Below, piece by piece: positions 31,209-43,413 of a stretch of 64,000 bases of DNA. The notes beneath the pieces were generated by a model, which saw only the letters and a list, made by a program, of their open reading frames with translations, was not told the DNA's origin and did not search any database. Made by a program: the position numbers and the translations under genes. Numbering within the stretch: the first letter of the stretch is position 1; every line of letters begins with the position of its first letter. This DNA comes from Orobanche coerulescens (Eukaryota; Streptophyta; Magnoliopsida; Lamiales; Orobanchaceae), in contig CM065812.1 in assembly GCA_033398695.1 (NCBI GenBank), positions 137,026,858 through 137,090,857 on the forward strand, written 5' to 3'.

Positions 31209-32530
31209 GTTTCTCGAAACCGGCTCGACCACTAACACGCTTGCTCCGAAATCCGAGAAGTTAAATGCGGAATGACGAGGCAGTTGATTTTTGAGGAACT
31301 GAAGAAGCGTTTGACTTCAGCCCCGGTTTTGGCGTTGCCATGTGGCAACGAGGGTTTTGCCGTTTATAGCGATGCTTCGGGTCAGGGTCTTGGGTGTGTA
31401 TTAATGCAGCACGGCAAGACCATTGCCTTTGCGTCGAGACAGTTGAGGCCGTATGAGCTTAACTACCCTACCCATGATTTGGAGTTAGCGGCAGTCGTAT
31501 TCGCGCTCAAGATTTGGCGTCACTATCTTTTCGTCTCTGCATGTCAGATTTTTACCGATCATAAGAGTCTGAAATACATATTTACTCAGCGGGAGTTGAA
31601 TATGAGGCAGAGGAGGTGGTTAGAGCTGATTAAGGATTATGACCTCAAAATCCTTTATCATCCGGGCAAGGCGAACGTCGTGGCCGACGCCTTGAGTCGG
31701 AAACCGATTGCATTGCGATCGCTTGAGATCCTTACGTCTCAGTCCGAGCTTCGGCGAGCCTTGATCGAGTTATATGTTGAGGTTCTGTTGCCGGGAACTG
31801 TCGAACAATTTCGTGCTTTGGAAATTTCGTCGTCTTTGATCGACGAGATTAAGCTGAAGCAGTCAGAGGACCCGATGATTACTCAAATCCGAGAGAACGT
31901 TCTTAAAGGAAAGTCTCCTGGATTTGTGATTCACGAAGATGGTGTTTTGAGGTTTCGGGGTTGGCTTTGTGTGCCGAACGACTCAGAGCTGAGACAGAGT
32001 ATTTTGCGGGAGGCCCATGCTACACCTTACTCCGTTCATCCTGGTTCGAGTAAGATGTACAAGGACTTGAGAAGGAACTTCTGGTGGAATGACATGAAGG
32101 AGGAGGTCGCGCAGTTTGTAGCAAGGTGTTTGACTTGCCGAAGTCAAAATCGAGCATCGCCGACCGGTCGGGCTTTTGCGTCACTTCGCTCCGAATGGAA
32201 ATGGGAAGATATATCGATGGATTTCATTACGAGTCTACCGAGATCGAGGTCGGGCATGAATATGGTATGGGTGATTGTCGATCGTCGACCAAGTCGGCAC
32301 ATTTTCCGGGGCATCAAGGACACTTGGGGCCCGGAGAAGTTAGCTCGTGTGTTTATCGCGCAGATCGTGAGACTTCATGGTACCCAAGTCTATTGTTTCG
32401 GATCGTGATGGCCGCTTTGTATCGCACTTCGGCAAAGCGGTGCATAAGGCGTTGGGTACCGTTGCGTTTGAGTACCTCTTTTCATCCCTGCATGGATGGA
32501 TAGCAACGCACTATCCGACGCTCGAGGACT
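31209..32530 (+). pseudogene. pol: Ch2 RNase H and integrase
   Basis: RNase H from about 31350 ([38 protein letters not shown]). The integrase zinc module [17 protein letters not shown] and CLTCR lie near 32020-32140. First catalytic Asp is in [11 protein letters not shown]; then a frameshift in the RLTKSAHF region near 32285 and another before [12 protein letters not shown] (second Asp, about 32395). The region that should hold the catalytic Glu is deleted near 32495-32525, so the integrase is dead. Confidence 0.88.
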
Positions 32531-33247
32531 TGTTGCGTGCGTGCTCTCGATTGAGTAGTGACCGGGAGGAACATTTGCCGCTGATCGAATTCACGTATAA
32601 CAATAGTTGGCACGCGTCGATTCGGATGGCACCGCATTTACGCACTTTATGGGCGGCGGCGTCGATCACCGATTTGTTGGAATGAGGCGTCCGATTTGGT
32701 CGACCGAGCCGGATGTCGCTTTTAGAGACGAGGCGGAAGATAGAAGTAATTCTGGAACGGATGTTGATCGCCGTGAGTCGGTAAGTCGTATGCCGACGTC
32801 CGTCGTCGACCCTTGGAATTCGAGGTGGGAGACCACGTTTTGCTAAAGGTGTCGCCGATGAAGGGAGTTTTTCGTTTCGGGAAGAAAGGGAAGCTGAGTC
32901 CGAGATTTATTGGACCCTTTGAGATTCTCGAGCGAGTCGGTGAATTGGCGTACCGTTTGGCGTTACCTCCAGCCTTGAGTCATGTTCATAGCGTTTTTCA
33001 TGTTTCCCAGTTGAGGAAATATGTCCCGGATCCTAGTCACGTCATCGATTATGGTGAGATTGATGTCGCCGAGGATATTACTTTCGAAGAACGTCCTTTG
33101 AAGATTTTGGAGCATCGTGAGAAACGATTGAGGCATAAAACCATCCCTTTGGTCAAAGTGCAGTGGTCGAGACACGGTGTCGAGGAGGCAACTTGGGAAA
33201 CCGAGGATAGCATGCGTGCTAGATACCCGGAGTTGTTTGTTTCTTAA
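32531..33247 (+). pseudogene. pol: Ch2 integrase tail and chromodomain
   Basis: Integrase tail pieces (LPLIEFTYNNSWHASI near 32580) in other frames, then an open frame 32813-33247 with VGDHVLLKVSP, GPFEILERVGELAYRLALPP, SHVHSVFHVSQLRKYVPD and the chromodomain LVKVQWSRHGVEEATWE, ending YPELFVS. The chromodomain places the element with Tekay/Del chromoviruses. Confidence 0.88.
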
Positions 33248-33282
33248 GTTTCGGGACGAAACTTATTTTTAGAGGGGTAGAA
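33246..33282 (+). promoter_or_regulatory. Ch2 stop-codon hairpin and polypurine tract
   Basis: AAGTTTCG-GGA-CGAAACTT (33246-33264) overlaps the pol TAA; AGAGGGGTAGAA (33271-33282) abuts the 3' LTR. Confidence 0.8.
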
Positions 33283-35141
33283 TGTAATATCCGTATTTTT
33301 TCTTTCCCTTGTATTTTCGTTTTTGGTGTATTTCGATCGTAGTGACCTCGTGTACTTTTCAGCGTGTCCTTCTGTCAAACCGTTGAACCGTATTCTCGTT
33401 ATTGTTGTGCGGAACCGCCGTTCGGTGTTGCCGTTGATCCATGTCGTGTTGTTGGTTCACAAATATTGAGTCCTATCGTTTTATTCTCTGTCCGGATCAT
33501 TTTTATCATTTTGGGACCCAAAAGGGTGTGTGGGCCGCGGCACAATATGTGCGTGCCGCGGCACACAAATTCCTTGATTGTGGGTCGAACAAATCGCATC
33601 TGTGCCGCGGCACACCCATCCTGCCGTGGCACGGTGCCAAAGTGCCGCGGCACACTCGTGTGTCTTCGCGACCAAAACCCGCTCAGACGGGTGCCGCGCA
33701 CACGCAGCCGTGCCGCGCACACCGCCGAAACACAGGGAGTAAATTTTTGGCTGCATACGCGGCACACTTGGCCGTGGCTGCGGCACACAATGCGGTCAAC
33801 CCCCTATATTGTGTCGTTTTGAGCGTCCGCTGCTCATTTCTTCTTTCTTCTTCCTGCATCGCGAGAGAGAGTGAGAGAGAGGGGGAGAGTTCTTCATCAA
33901 TATTCATTGGGGGGGTTGATTTTCATCATTTTTCTTCGGTAGTGAAGCCCGGACGATCAATCCAACGCGTGTTCTACGGATCTTAGTACTTGAATCTCCT
34001 AAGGTAATATTTCTAGAACCCTATTTTCGATTAATTTGGGGGTTTTGGAATTTTCTTCCGATTAGTTCCGTTTTGTTGGTGGATTCATGATGTATACGAT
34101 TAATATTGTTAGTATCCTTAGTTTTCCTACGGATTCATGGATATTTGGTGGATTTTTACAGAATCGAGAGGGTTTGGTTGTGGTCCGCCCTCGTTGTTAT
34201 TTTTGGTACGAATATACATGAATCGTAGGCGGGTTTCCGGGTGTATTCCATTTCCGTAATCGTCTAGAGTTGGTTGTGATTGTGTTATTCAAATCGTTAG
34301 GTTCATTTCTGCCGGTTCCTTGCGGTCGTGTTCAACTCTTCCTTTCCGTTCGTATCACCGTCTATTAACCGAGGCAAGTATCCTTATGAACTTACAATCT
34401 TGACATAGTAGTTTTGTATGAGAAATTGTGTGTGTGTGTGTATGCTCACTACGGGTTCGACTCGACGGGGTCTCGGTAGGGCTCCACGAAGCTGTGGAAC
34501 TACGAGCTTGCTTTTAACCACTGTGGGTTAGATCCGACGGGGTCTCGGCAGGGATCCACGAAGCTGTGGGTCCGCGGTTAATTGTGGTGCATTTTTACAA
34601 ATGTGGTTTGATTATTGGCATTTCCGGAAATGAGTGTTTTGAAACTATGATTTCTTGATTGCATGCATTACTATATGTGTAAGATGTAAGTCGTTCATCT
34701 GGTTACTTGTACTAGCGTAATTGCTAACCCCTCTGGGGACCCGTTTTGGGGAAATTCGTTTTATGAATTTCAGGTCAGGTTCATCGAGACGAGCGGGCGC
34801 TGGACCAGTATGCGGATGATGGCCGTGCGTGATGATTGTGCACGAGTGGTGTCTTGTTTTTTTCTATCTTTTACCTTTGTGGTCTTTAAACTAATAGAAG
34901 TACTCGAGTACTTAAGAACTTTTACTTGTCGGGATTGGATTGTTGTTTATTATGTTGTGATGGATATGGTGTCATGTTTGACCGGTTAAACCGGGTGAAT
35001 TATTTTGTTGGGCGTCTTTATGACGAGGTATTTTTCTGTTGTCTCTGTGAGTCGATGAGTATGATGCTTGTTCAGCCTGGTGGGTCCCATGTAGGGATTC
35101 ACGGCGCTGTAATATACCTCGGATATCCTGGGGGTGTTACA
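33283..35141 (+). repeat. Ch2 3' LTR (1859 bp)
   Basis: Same modules as the 5' LTR. The palindrome cluster is shorter, and several sites have lost bases at CCGCGG, CAG or CTG words. Target duplication CTCAG follows. Confidence 0.93.
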
Positions 35142-35471
35142 CTCAGTGTGTGGCTATAGATCTTACTGCTAAATATTATCCTACCGATACTGATTATGAT
35201 GGGGAGGCCAGTGCAGATCTTTCTACTAAATATCATCGTACACAAGACTGATTATGATTTGGTCTTTAAGAGCAGTTTGTACGTCTAAATAAATGGTGTT
35301 CTCTTGTATTAATGCCTTAATTAAATAAAACCATGAAGTTTATATAAATAAATATATGATGTTTTCGATAATTTTCATTGTTTAAAGCATTAATTTCCAC
35401 TAAGATTTTATTTTGAATCAAGTGTATGTGAGCGCGTATGAAATATTGTTGTCACATGCCTGTTCATAATC
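35142..35471 (+). repeat. Host block B, part 2 (3' half of gene copy B and its flank)
   Basis: Matches 1777-2103 of block A, including AATAAA. Ends with TAATC, the Ch3 target duplication (35467-35471, repeated at 46290-46294). Confidence 0.85.
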
Positions 35472-35846
35472 TGTAACAGCCCAAAAACAGTGGCTATTAC
35501 AGTGCCGTGGATCCCTCCTGGGACCCACCAGGCAATATCACAATATACACTTAAAATCTGACAACGTGGCACCGTACCACAATATTTATCAAAACCCCGG
35601 TGTGGAGTATGAGTTATTCATATTTTTAGATACAAGCAAACATACACAGGATCCAAACACGGTACAGACCATATGACGATGGGCAGTACCTAACAAGTTT
35701 TAGTACATTCATCCGACACAAAAATAAAACGAAAGTCACGCTTAAAACATAACCGAACAACCAAAAGACTCGGGGCCCCCGAAATAGCATACATCAGAAT
35801 CCTCCGTCGCCATTGTGCTCCTCCTGTGCCTTGCCCTTTCCTCGCC

Positions 35847-36516
35847 CTGAAATACAAGTATTTCGCCCCAAACCACAGGGTCAGCTATACATGATAATAA
35901 TTCTCATGACATTATACAATTCATATATACTGATTTCAAAGAAATTCACCGACTACCGAATATACCCCGAAGGCGTATACACAATCAGTCCCAACTGTCG
36001 AAGATAACCAAATATACGAACGACCACATACTATGGCTCAAGACGGACGTCACAGTACGCCCGATCCGGAAATGTGTCCGTGCACATGTCCACCCCGTAT
36101 ACGGAATCCAGAATATACGTGGGACAATGTACCTAATTAGCCTCACGAACTACGTCTCGTGTGCACGATCTAAATGCGGAAAAACCTCCACGCATGATCA
36201 TCAAGTGCCCGGCTAAAAATCATACACATAACCAATCGGCGCGCAGATATGACTCCAGAGATGTCACGATACAACATGACAACGAAACTCAACGAATTAC
36301 ACTTTTTCCAAGAAATCGAACAACTCACCGAAGTGTCAACAAAGCTCAACGATATCAAGGGTCCAAAAGTACGAATTTGGGTATACAATCCCATGATGAA
36401 AACGGGACATCATCAAGAACAACCTCAAGTCACAAGACACAAGTTTATAGGTGTTTACGAAATGCATAATCATCATAAGAATCCACACATCATTATAACC
36501 AAGCAAGATAACTTGC
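35847..36516 (-). other. Predicted LTR leader intron 1 of Ch3, left LTR (670 nt)
   Basis: Minus strand GAG|GCAAGTTA donor, CTGAC 34 nt before the end, TTTCAG|GGCG acceptor. The right LTR copy spans 44452-43789 (664 nt). Confidence 0.45.
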
Positions 36517-37849
36517 CTCAATTCCGTAGACGAATAATCCTTCCTCGAATGGTCAAACGAACGGTATCCTCGTCTAACAATACTCACGTGAACAAGCAAC
36601 CTTGAATGAAATATAATTCATTCAACAACACATTCGTACGATAATGGTATTATCGCATAAACAATATTCACAAATCGATCATCCTATCGATCATTTTAAT
36701 GTTCTTATTACAAATCATCGTATGTTTATCATGATCATTACATATTCTAACCTTAATGTCAAATTCTTGATGTCTAGTTTATTATTTATGCAATATCGTG
36801 AAAATATATTTTTCAAATCATCGACACTTCCAATTACGATATAATTTGTGTTTAATTACATTCTTCATTATTTACCGACGATTTCATTCAAAACTTGATT
36901 ACTATATGAAACATAAGTTTAAGTTTCTAGTGAATTAAGAACATCATCTTAATTTACGCCTCTTGACATGCATGGATTAATGAAATGGAATTCGGCTATT
37001 CATCTACCGCATTTGTATCATCACAATTCTCTAAAGAACATTATCAACCTATCAATGTAGCGATTAACGCCCTTTAACGAAATCGATAGATTCGAACATA
37101 TGAAGATTACAACTTCCTTCTATCAACATTGTTTTATTTTGAAGAATTTATTAAAAGCCTAGTTATATCATTGAATACTTGAGATTTTTGAAGTAACTTC
37201 ATTCATCTAACAAAGATCATCTACGAAGGATTAATATCATCTTTCCAACAATTTTATTACAAAGGTTTTAGAGGCCAAAAATCATGGTTTCATACTACCT
37301 TCAAGAATCAATAGAATGTTCAAGACCAATTTAACATTTCTTACTTTTAATCATTAAGGATATCATCCCTAACATGTTCCTAGTGTTGAGACTAAAATCA
37401 ACTTCCGATTATCATGCTATACCTCAAGTTTTATGTATATCATTATCAACATAATCACATTATGAAGTTATTTACATCAAGAAGTAACACTAATACCTTC
37501 AAAATTAATCTTCACTTGGTTTGAGTATGATTCAATTAACTTATCATGTTTACACTAGTTTAAACTAACATTATGTGAAGTATTTATCTACTAACATCAT
37601 CATAAGCATGGAATTGATATGAGTTAAAGAAAGACCAACCTTAAAATGAAGAACAACACCAACACTCCAAGGAATACACTTCAATCTCTAGCTCTCCAAG
37701 TCACCAATCAAGTGTTGAAGCTCCAACACAAGTTAGGAAGGCTTAGAAATGAAGTTGGAAGGGAAAGGAATCGTTCCTAAGTTGGGAGATTGAAAGAGGT
37801 CGAGTAGGAAGTAAATGGCAAGTCATACATTTATAATCTGAACTTGACA

Positions 37850-38175
37850 TTACGTACGTTAACGAACGTGGTTAACGTACGTTATATCCTTTACGTACGT
37901 AATCTCATGATCATTACGTACGTAACCAATTTCATCAAACTCTCTGTCTAAAAACACGCAGTTCGTTACGTACGTAACCAGGCAGCTATTACGTACGTAA
38001 TAGCCGTTGACTTGGCTGTCGCGATCGACTCCCGACCACCTACCCTTGCTCGACCCCACCCGCCGAAAGGCGGATTGCTGGAGGATCTTCCGCATTACGT
38101 ACGTTAACGTACTGATATTACGTACGTAAGGCGGCCTACATAGCGTACGTTAAGAATACATGTTAACGTACGTTA
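37850..38175. repeat. TTACGTACGTAA palindrome cluster, Ch3 left LTR
   Basis: Perfect or near-perfect sites include 37850-37861, 37891-37902 and 37914-37925, then more near 37967, 37990, 38095, 38118, 38140 and 38164. In LTR orientation the cluster ends just before the ATTATAAAT box. The right LTR copy is at about 45788-46112. Confidence 0.9.
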
Positions 38176-38352
38176 AGTACTATAACAATCATAAATGGAA
38201 TTCTCGCAATATCACCCAACAACTAATATAGTATGAATGACCATGAATCCAATTTAACATAATTCGTCGGTACTTGCTACAACATCACAGATATGGTGCG
38301 AAAATACTTAACTTAAATCATGGAATACAATATTAAAGGCGAGGGTATTACA

Positions 38353-38388
38353 TACTCCCCCCCTTAAAAGGAGTTTCGTCCCGAAACT
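38353..38388 (-). promoter_or_regulatory. Ch3 polypurine tract and stop hairpin
   Basis: Minus strand hairpin AGTTTCG-GGA-CGAAACT (38388-38372), then TTTTAAGGGGGGGAGTA up to the LTR. Confidence 0.75.
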
Positions 38389-40031
38389 AAGGGGTAAACA
38401 GTTCGGGGTATCTCTCTCGCATGCTATCTTGATCTCCCACGTAGCTTCCTCGACTCCATGTCTTGACCACCGAATTTTTAATAAGGGAATCGTCTTGTTC
38501 CTCACTGTTTAATTCTTCTCTCGAGTATCCGCACAGTGTTCCTCATACGAATGGTCGCCGGCTATTTCGACCTCGTCGAATTGAATAACGTGTCTTGGAT
38601 CGCCAACATACTTCCTTAATCGAGACACATGGAATACGTTGTGAATCCGACTCAAAGTCGGTGGTAATGCTAAACGATAGGCTAGGTCACCTACTCGTTC
38701 CAGATCTCAAACGACCAATATACCTTGGGCTCAATTTGCCTCTCTTCCCGAATCGGAAAACACCTCTAGTAGGAGATACTTTGACCAAGACATGGTCACC
38801 AACTTCAAACTCGAGTGGTCGTCGACGATTATCTCGCATATGATTGGCGGCTTTGGGCCGTTAATAGACGGCTCTTGATCGGGAAATCTTCTCGGGCCGC
38901 CAAGAACATATCAGTTCCGTACCAATGGATTCAGATATTTCGTCCCAACACAAAGTGGACCTACAACGACGACCATATAATGCCTCATAGGGTGCCATCA
39001 TGATCGAGGCGTGCAGTGTTATTGTATGTGAATTCTACCAACGGCGGTTGGGCTTCCCAAATAAGCTTCCAATCGAGAGCACATGCCCTCAACATATCCT
39101 CTAGAGTTTGAATTGTCCTCTCGCATCGACCGTTGGTCTGAGGATGAAAAGCCGATCTTGAAGTTCAACTGTGTACCCATAGCACGATGAACCGCCTTCC
39201 GAAGTGCGACACGAACCGTCCGTCCCGATCTCGATACAATATTCTTAGGGGTGCCATGCGCCTCACAATCTCTTTGATGAATAATTAGGCCAATTTCTCG
39301 GCCCCAAGTATCCTTGATCTCCAAAAGTGGGATGATTTAGTCAATCGATCCACAACCACCCAAATCGTATTCATGCCTCGACGGCTCGTGAAAACTAGTA
39401 ATAAAGTCCATCGATATGTCTTCCCACTTCCACTCGGGAATCGGAAGCGGTTTCATCATGCCACCGGTCGTTGATGCTCAATCTTGACTTCCGACAGTCG
39501 ACATTTCAAACGAATTCGGCAACTTCCCGTTTCATGTTACCCCACCAATAATACTTTCAAATCCTTATACATTTTGTTTGATCCGGTGTATGGAATACGG
39601 GGTAGCATGAGCCTCCTTGAGAATAGTATTCCTCAATTCTTCGTCACGGTACACACACTCGGTTTTTAAAGCGTAATCCATCCTCGTGAACCACAAATCC
39701 AGGGGCCTTCCCCGATCGATTTCTCCTCGAATTACGGATAAGAATGGGTCCGACATTTGTTTCGTCCCCGATCGTCTCATCAATGGATGGTGAAATCTCA
39801 AGCATGCCAGCTTGTCCCCGAATGCATTGTATCCAGGACCTCAATCTCTCGGTCTCATGAACTCTAATTGCAACTCCTGCGGGCGGTCAAACGAGCTAGC
39901 ATCTGCTCCTGCACCGTCTTGCGGCTCAAGGCATCGGCAACCACGTTTGCCTTGCCTGGATGATAAAGGATCTCGATATCATAGTCTTTGATTAGCTCTA
40001 ACCACCTCCTTTGTCTCATATTCAACTCCTT
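38389..40031 (-). pseudogene. pol: Ch3 integrase and chromodomain remnants
   Basis: Readable in short pieces only: [14 protein letters not shown] end of RNase H near 39930, FVVHEDGLRFKNRVCVP and [10 protein letters not shown] (39844-39565), fragments around DISMDFI near 39410, a truncated core at 39324-39019, and chromodomain words (LLKIRWSRHGVEEATWE) at 38505-38420. Indels every 50-150 bases. Not functional. Confidence 0.8.
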
Positions 40032-41730
40032 CTAGGTAAAAATATACTTCAGGCTCTTGTGGTCCGTAAAAATCTGGCAGGTAACTCCATACAGATAGTG
40101 GCGCCATATTTTTAAAGCAAACACTACTGCTGCTAACTCCAAGTCATGAGTCGGGTAGTTGACCTCGTAAGGACGCAACTGTCTGGACGCATAGGCGATC
40201 ACTTTGTCGTCCTGCATTAACACGCAGCCAAGGCCCTGCCTCGATGCATCGCTGTATACCGCGAATCCTTCCGTTCCTCTAGGTAGTACCAAAACAGGTG
40301 CTGAAATTAATCGACCTTTGAGTTCATCAAAACTTTGCTGACATGCTTCCGACCACAAGTACTTCTTATCTTTTCTCAGCATTAGTCATCGGTTGAGCAA
40401 TTTTGGAAAATCCTTCCACGATAAATGTCTGTAATAGCTGCTAGACCTTAAAACTACGAACTTCCTTCACGTTCTTCTGGGGTAGCCAGTCTCGGATAGC
40501 TTTCGTCTTCTGTGGGTCTACTCTTATTCCTTCTGCTGATATCAAATGACCCAGAAAAATAACTTCAGACATCCAGAATTCACACTTAGAAAATTTTCCA
40601 TAGAGTTGTTCTCGCCTTAACGCATCGAGAACCTGGCGGAGGTGACACTCATGCTCCTCATGATCACGAGAGTAGACCAAGATATCGTCAATAAAAACGA
40701 CTACAAAGCGATCCAGATAATTAATAAAACCCGATTCATCAATTCCATGAATCTGCAGTGCATTAGTCGGTCAATGGCATGACAACGAACTCATAATGCC
40801 CATAGTGCGAAAAGTGTCTTGGACGTCGGACTCTCGAATCCGCAATGGTGGTGGTACCCGGACCTCAAGTCGATCTTGGAAAATACAATGCTCTCGGAGC
40901 TGATCCAATAGATCATCGATGCGAGGTAAAGGATACTTGTTCTTAATTGTTACTTTGTTCAGCTCCCGGTAATCGATACACAAACGCAGCGATCCGTCCT
41001 TCTTCCGTACGAATAACACCGGCGCCCCCCAAGGGGATGCACTGGGCCGAACATATCCTTTCTCAGTTAATTCTTCGAGTTGTCTTTTCAATTCCTGCAT
41101 CTCAGTCGGGGCCATATGGTACGGTGCTTTCGAAAGCGGGGACGTCCCTGGCTCCAACTCAATGGTGAATTCCACCTCTCGCTGTGGGGGTATTCCTGGA
41201 AGCTCGTCTGGGAATACATCCGGATATTCTCGGACTACTGGAATATCAATCAATTTGACTGGCCGGTCAGCTGTCTTAGTCATGTAACACCAATAACCAA
41301 TGCATCCCTGGTTCAGTAACCTCATAGCCTTCATAGCGCTGATGACTCTCCCAGAATGATTGGGATTATCACCCCGAAAAATACACTCGACGCCATCATC
41401 CGATGTGACGGTCACCATTCGCTTACGGACGCTAAGGACGGCATCGTGACGATCCATCCAGTCAATACCCAAGATTACATCATCTTTAGGTAAATCCACC
41501 ACAATCAAGTCAGACAACCACTCACGGTTGTTCATGCTAATCGGACAGTTATGTACTTCACGACTCCCAATAATTCTTCTACCATCGGGTAGACCAATTA
41601 CATAAGGTTCACAATTGATAACACGATTCAAATGCAAACGACTCAAACAAGAACTAGATAAAAAGGAGTGTGAAGCACCAGTATCAAAAAGAACACAAGC
41701 GGCCGAGAGTGGATCTCGAGAGTACTGCAA
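40032..41730 (-). pseudogene. pol: Ch3 protease, reverse transcriptase and RNase H
   Basis: 41730-40771 is open: protease [30 protein letters not shown], then [34 protein letters not shown] and [14 protein letters not shown] before indels. The FIDD box survives near 40700-40690 but in a different piece; 40680-40441 gives [18 protein letters not shown] and [17 protein letters not shown]. RNase H at 40382-40032 ([31 protein letters not shown]). Motifs are conserved but spread over at least four frames. Confidence 0.88.
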
Positions 41731-43001
41731 TCATGCCGGCTTCGGGATCATCGGCTTTCTTCATCTCGTAAACTCCGGGTTTTGCAACCCCGGAGCAGTG
41801 TACCAACTTGATTCCCACGCCCATCCCTTTGTTCGCCTTAGTCCGGTAAGAAGCGGATGGAGGAGCACGTTCTCGAGCAAGACTGCATCGAGCAAGAGAT
41901 CTCTGGGGCACGCCCGAGTCCACCCGGCAATAACGAGCGCGATGACCGTTCTTCCCGCAATCGTGACAGTAACGGCCGGCCGGACACTTGGAGCTGATAT
42001 GCCCTCGGTCCCCAGGTTATAACACACGATGTGAGCCGATTGCCCGAGAGTGCGTTCTGCCGGTTTCGGTGCCATAGGTGGCCGCTCGGAAGGATTTAGT
42101 ACAGCCGGGTTTCTTGAATACCCCCCGGTTGCTGTCTCCTTGGGTCTGGTTCCTGGATCTCTTGTTGGAAAACTGAGGCTGCTTCTTAAAAATCTCCTTC
42201 GCGGTAAGTTCATACTCCAAAGCCTTCTCAATAAACTCCGGTAAAGTCGTACAGTGGTGATTGAGTAATTGCATCCTCATTCGGGGTTTAAGCCTCTTGA
42301 GGAAATATTTGATTTTATCAGCTTCCGAACGGACAACTGACGTAGCAAAAGGGAGAAGTGCTTGGAATTTTTCAGCAATTACTAACACATCCTCGTCTTC
42401 CGATGGGTCGGGATTTAGTAATTCGGACAGTTTAGCTTCACGGAGGGGTGCAGGATAGTAACGATCTAGCATAAGATTCTTGAATTCCTCCCAAGTACTC
42501 GCGCCTTGGCGAGCCTCACGTAAAGCCACCAAGTATGGGCACTCTTGCCGAGGTAGTAGGCGACCACAAGAACTCGATTTTCCTCTGGGCACTCCACCAT
42601 CTCGAGCAGTTTCTCGAAATGCTCTATCCAAAGTGTACAATGTCGGCAGCTCGGATGAGCCTTCAAAAGTCGGAGGTCGCCGACGTGATATGTCGCTAAT
42701 AATCCGGCTTACGATCCCGCCAGCACCAAAGGCGGAGGCCGTTGTCCTTCCGCCGACAGCAGTATTCCTTTGCATAGTTTCCATCGGCCCGACCCATTTG
42801 GGTCATCCGGCCATCATGCCCGCATCACGGTGTAAGGATCGGCACGTGCATTCTCTCCGGTGTGGTGCGATTGGTCCCGAGAAGGCGAATCCACCGTCGG
42901 GAACTCGTTCCACATTCGCGCGTCTGTTAGCTCGTGGTATCGGAATTCGGCCTCTTCCGCGGCCTCGTCCCCTCGCCACGGCCTCTAAGGTTCCTTTCCA
43001 T
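41731..43001 (-). pseudogene. gag: Ch3 gag remnants
   Basis: Start codon near 43001 followed by a Gly-Arg-rich run; the AG expected before t-ATG reads GG. The core gag (ASTWEEFKNLMLDRYYPAPL, EADKIKYFLKRLKPRMRMQL, LEYELTAKEIFKKQPQF) is at 42520-42150. Zinc-knuckle words near 42030-41930 are scrambled by indels. Its core differs clearly from Ch1 and Ch2 gag, so it is a separate family. Confidence 0.8.
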
Positions 43002-43002
43002 A

Positions 43003-43300
43003 CCGAAAGAACCAAGTCACAAGTCTGATTTGATTTATCAATCATAATTCATGCTAAGTTAATAACAACAGGAATTTCCTATCCAACAAAGCGATTGTAA
43101 AGAATCACTGCACTACAAGTGTTACACACTCAATATCATATCAACATTAAGTCGAAATAATTCCAATCACATAATTAATTTAGGTTCTCTTTAAATGATG
43201 AATTTTGCCTCATGGTAGCAAGATGCCAAGATAAGTAAGGAGACCAATACATCGTCAATATCATGCCAGTAATCAAATTATGGTTCATGAGAACATACCG
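43003..43300 (-). other. Possible leader intron 2 of Ch3
   Basis: Minus strand donor-like GTATGTTC near 43300 and a T-rich end reading CTTTCGG immediately before t-ATG. The acceptor AG is changed to GG, so this copy would not splice there. Confidence 0.25.
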
Positions 43301-43396
43301 TATTCGACGGGTCAGGCGCTTGCACAGGTTACACGTGGCACGAAGTTTTCTTGATGCTATTTCGATTCTACAATGACTCAAAATAAAAACACACGC

Positions 43397-43408
43397 GCTC
43401 TGATACCA
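43397..43408 (-). promoter_or_regulatory. Ch3 primer binding site
   Basis: Minus strand TGGTATCAGAGC, exact initiator-Met type, 5 bases after the LTR. Confidence 0.9.
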
Positions 43409-43413
43409 TCTTC

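Larger units (their letters stand above)
26506..35141 (+). mobile_element. Ch2: full-length Tekay-type chromovirus in gene copy B
   Basis: 8,636 bp, LTRs at both ends (TGTAA...TTACA), primer site, gag, protease, reverse transcriptase, RNase H, integrase, chromodomain, polypurine tract and 5-bp target duplication. Gypsy domain order with a C-terminal chromodomain. The polyprotein is broken by an early frameshift, a TAG stop, several frameshifts and a damaged integrase core. Confidence 0.95.
26371..35251 (+). pseudogene. Small secreted-protein gene, copy B, disrupted by Ch2
   Basis: Coding parts are 26371-26505 and 35147-35251; the 5-bp duplication CTCAG flanks Ch2 between them. The signal peptide is the same as in copy A; FNGGC reads FNAGC, DLAAK reads DLTAK and DLSAK reads DLSTK. 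Apart from the insertion the frame is open and ends at the same TGA after RTQD. The break falls just after the second cysteine codon. Without the insertion it would encode the same 79-residue secreted product, so loss of function is due to Ch2. Confidence 0.85.
35472..38352 (-). repeat. Ch3 left LTR (2881 bp), the 3' LTR
   Basis: Minus strand TGTAATACCC ... GGGCTGTTACA. Modules: TTACGTACGTAA cluster (about 38175-37850), ATTATAAAT box near 37836, GAG|GCAAGTTA at 36516, CTGAC branch-like (35884-35880), acceptor TATTTCAG to 35847. The 100-120 codon open frames in it are not gene-like. Confidence 0.92.

Noticed and set aside
36161..36605. 100-118 codon frames present at both 36161-36605 and 44097-44541
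   Set aside because: Conserved only because they lie in the two LTRs of Ch3. No domain, and they overlap the predicted intron.
37850..38175. CRISPR-like regularly spaced repeats
   Set aside because: Repeats are 12-bp palindromes with irregular short spacing in a plant LTR; no cas genes, and the wrong kind of genome.
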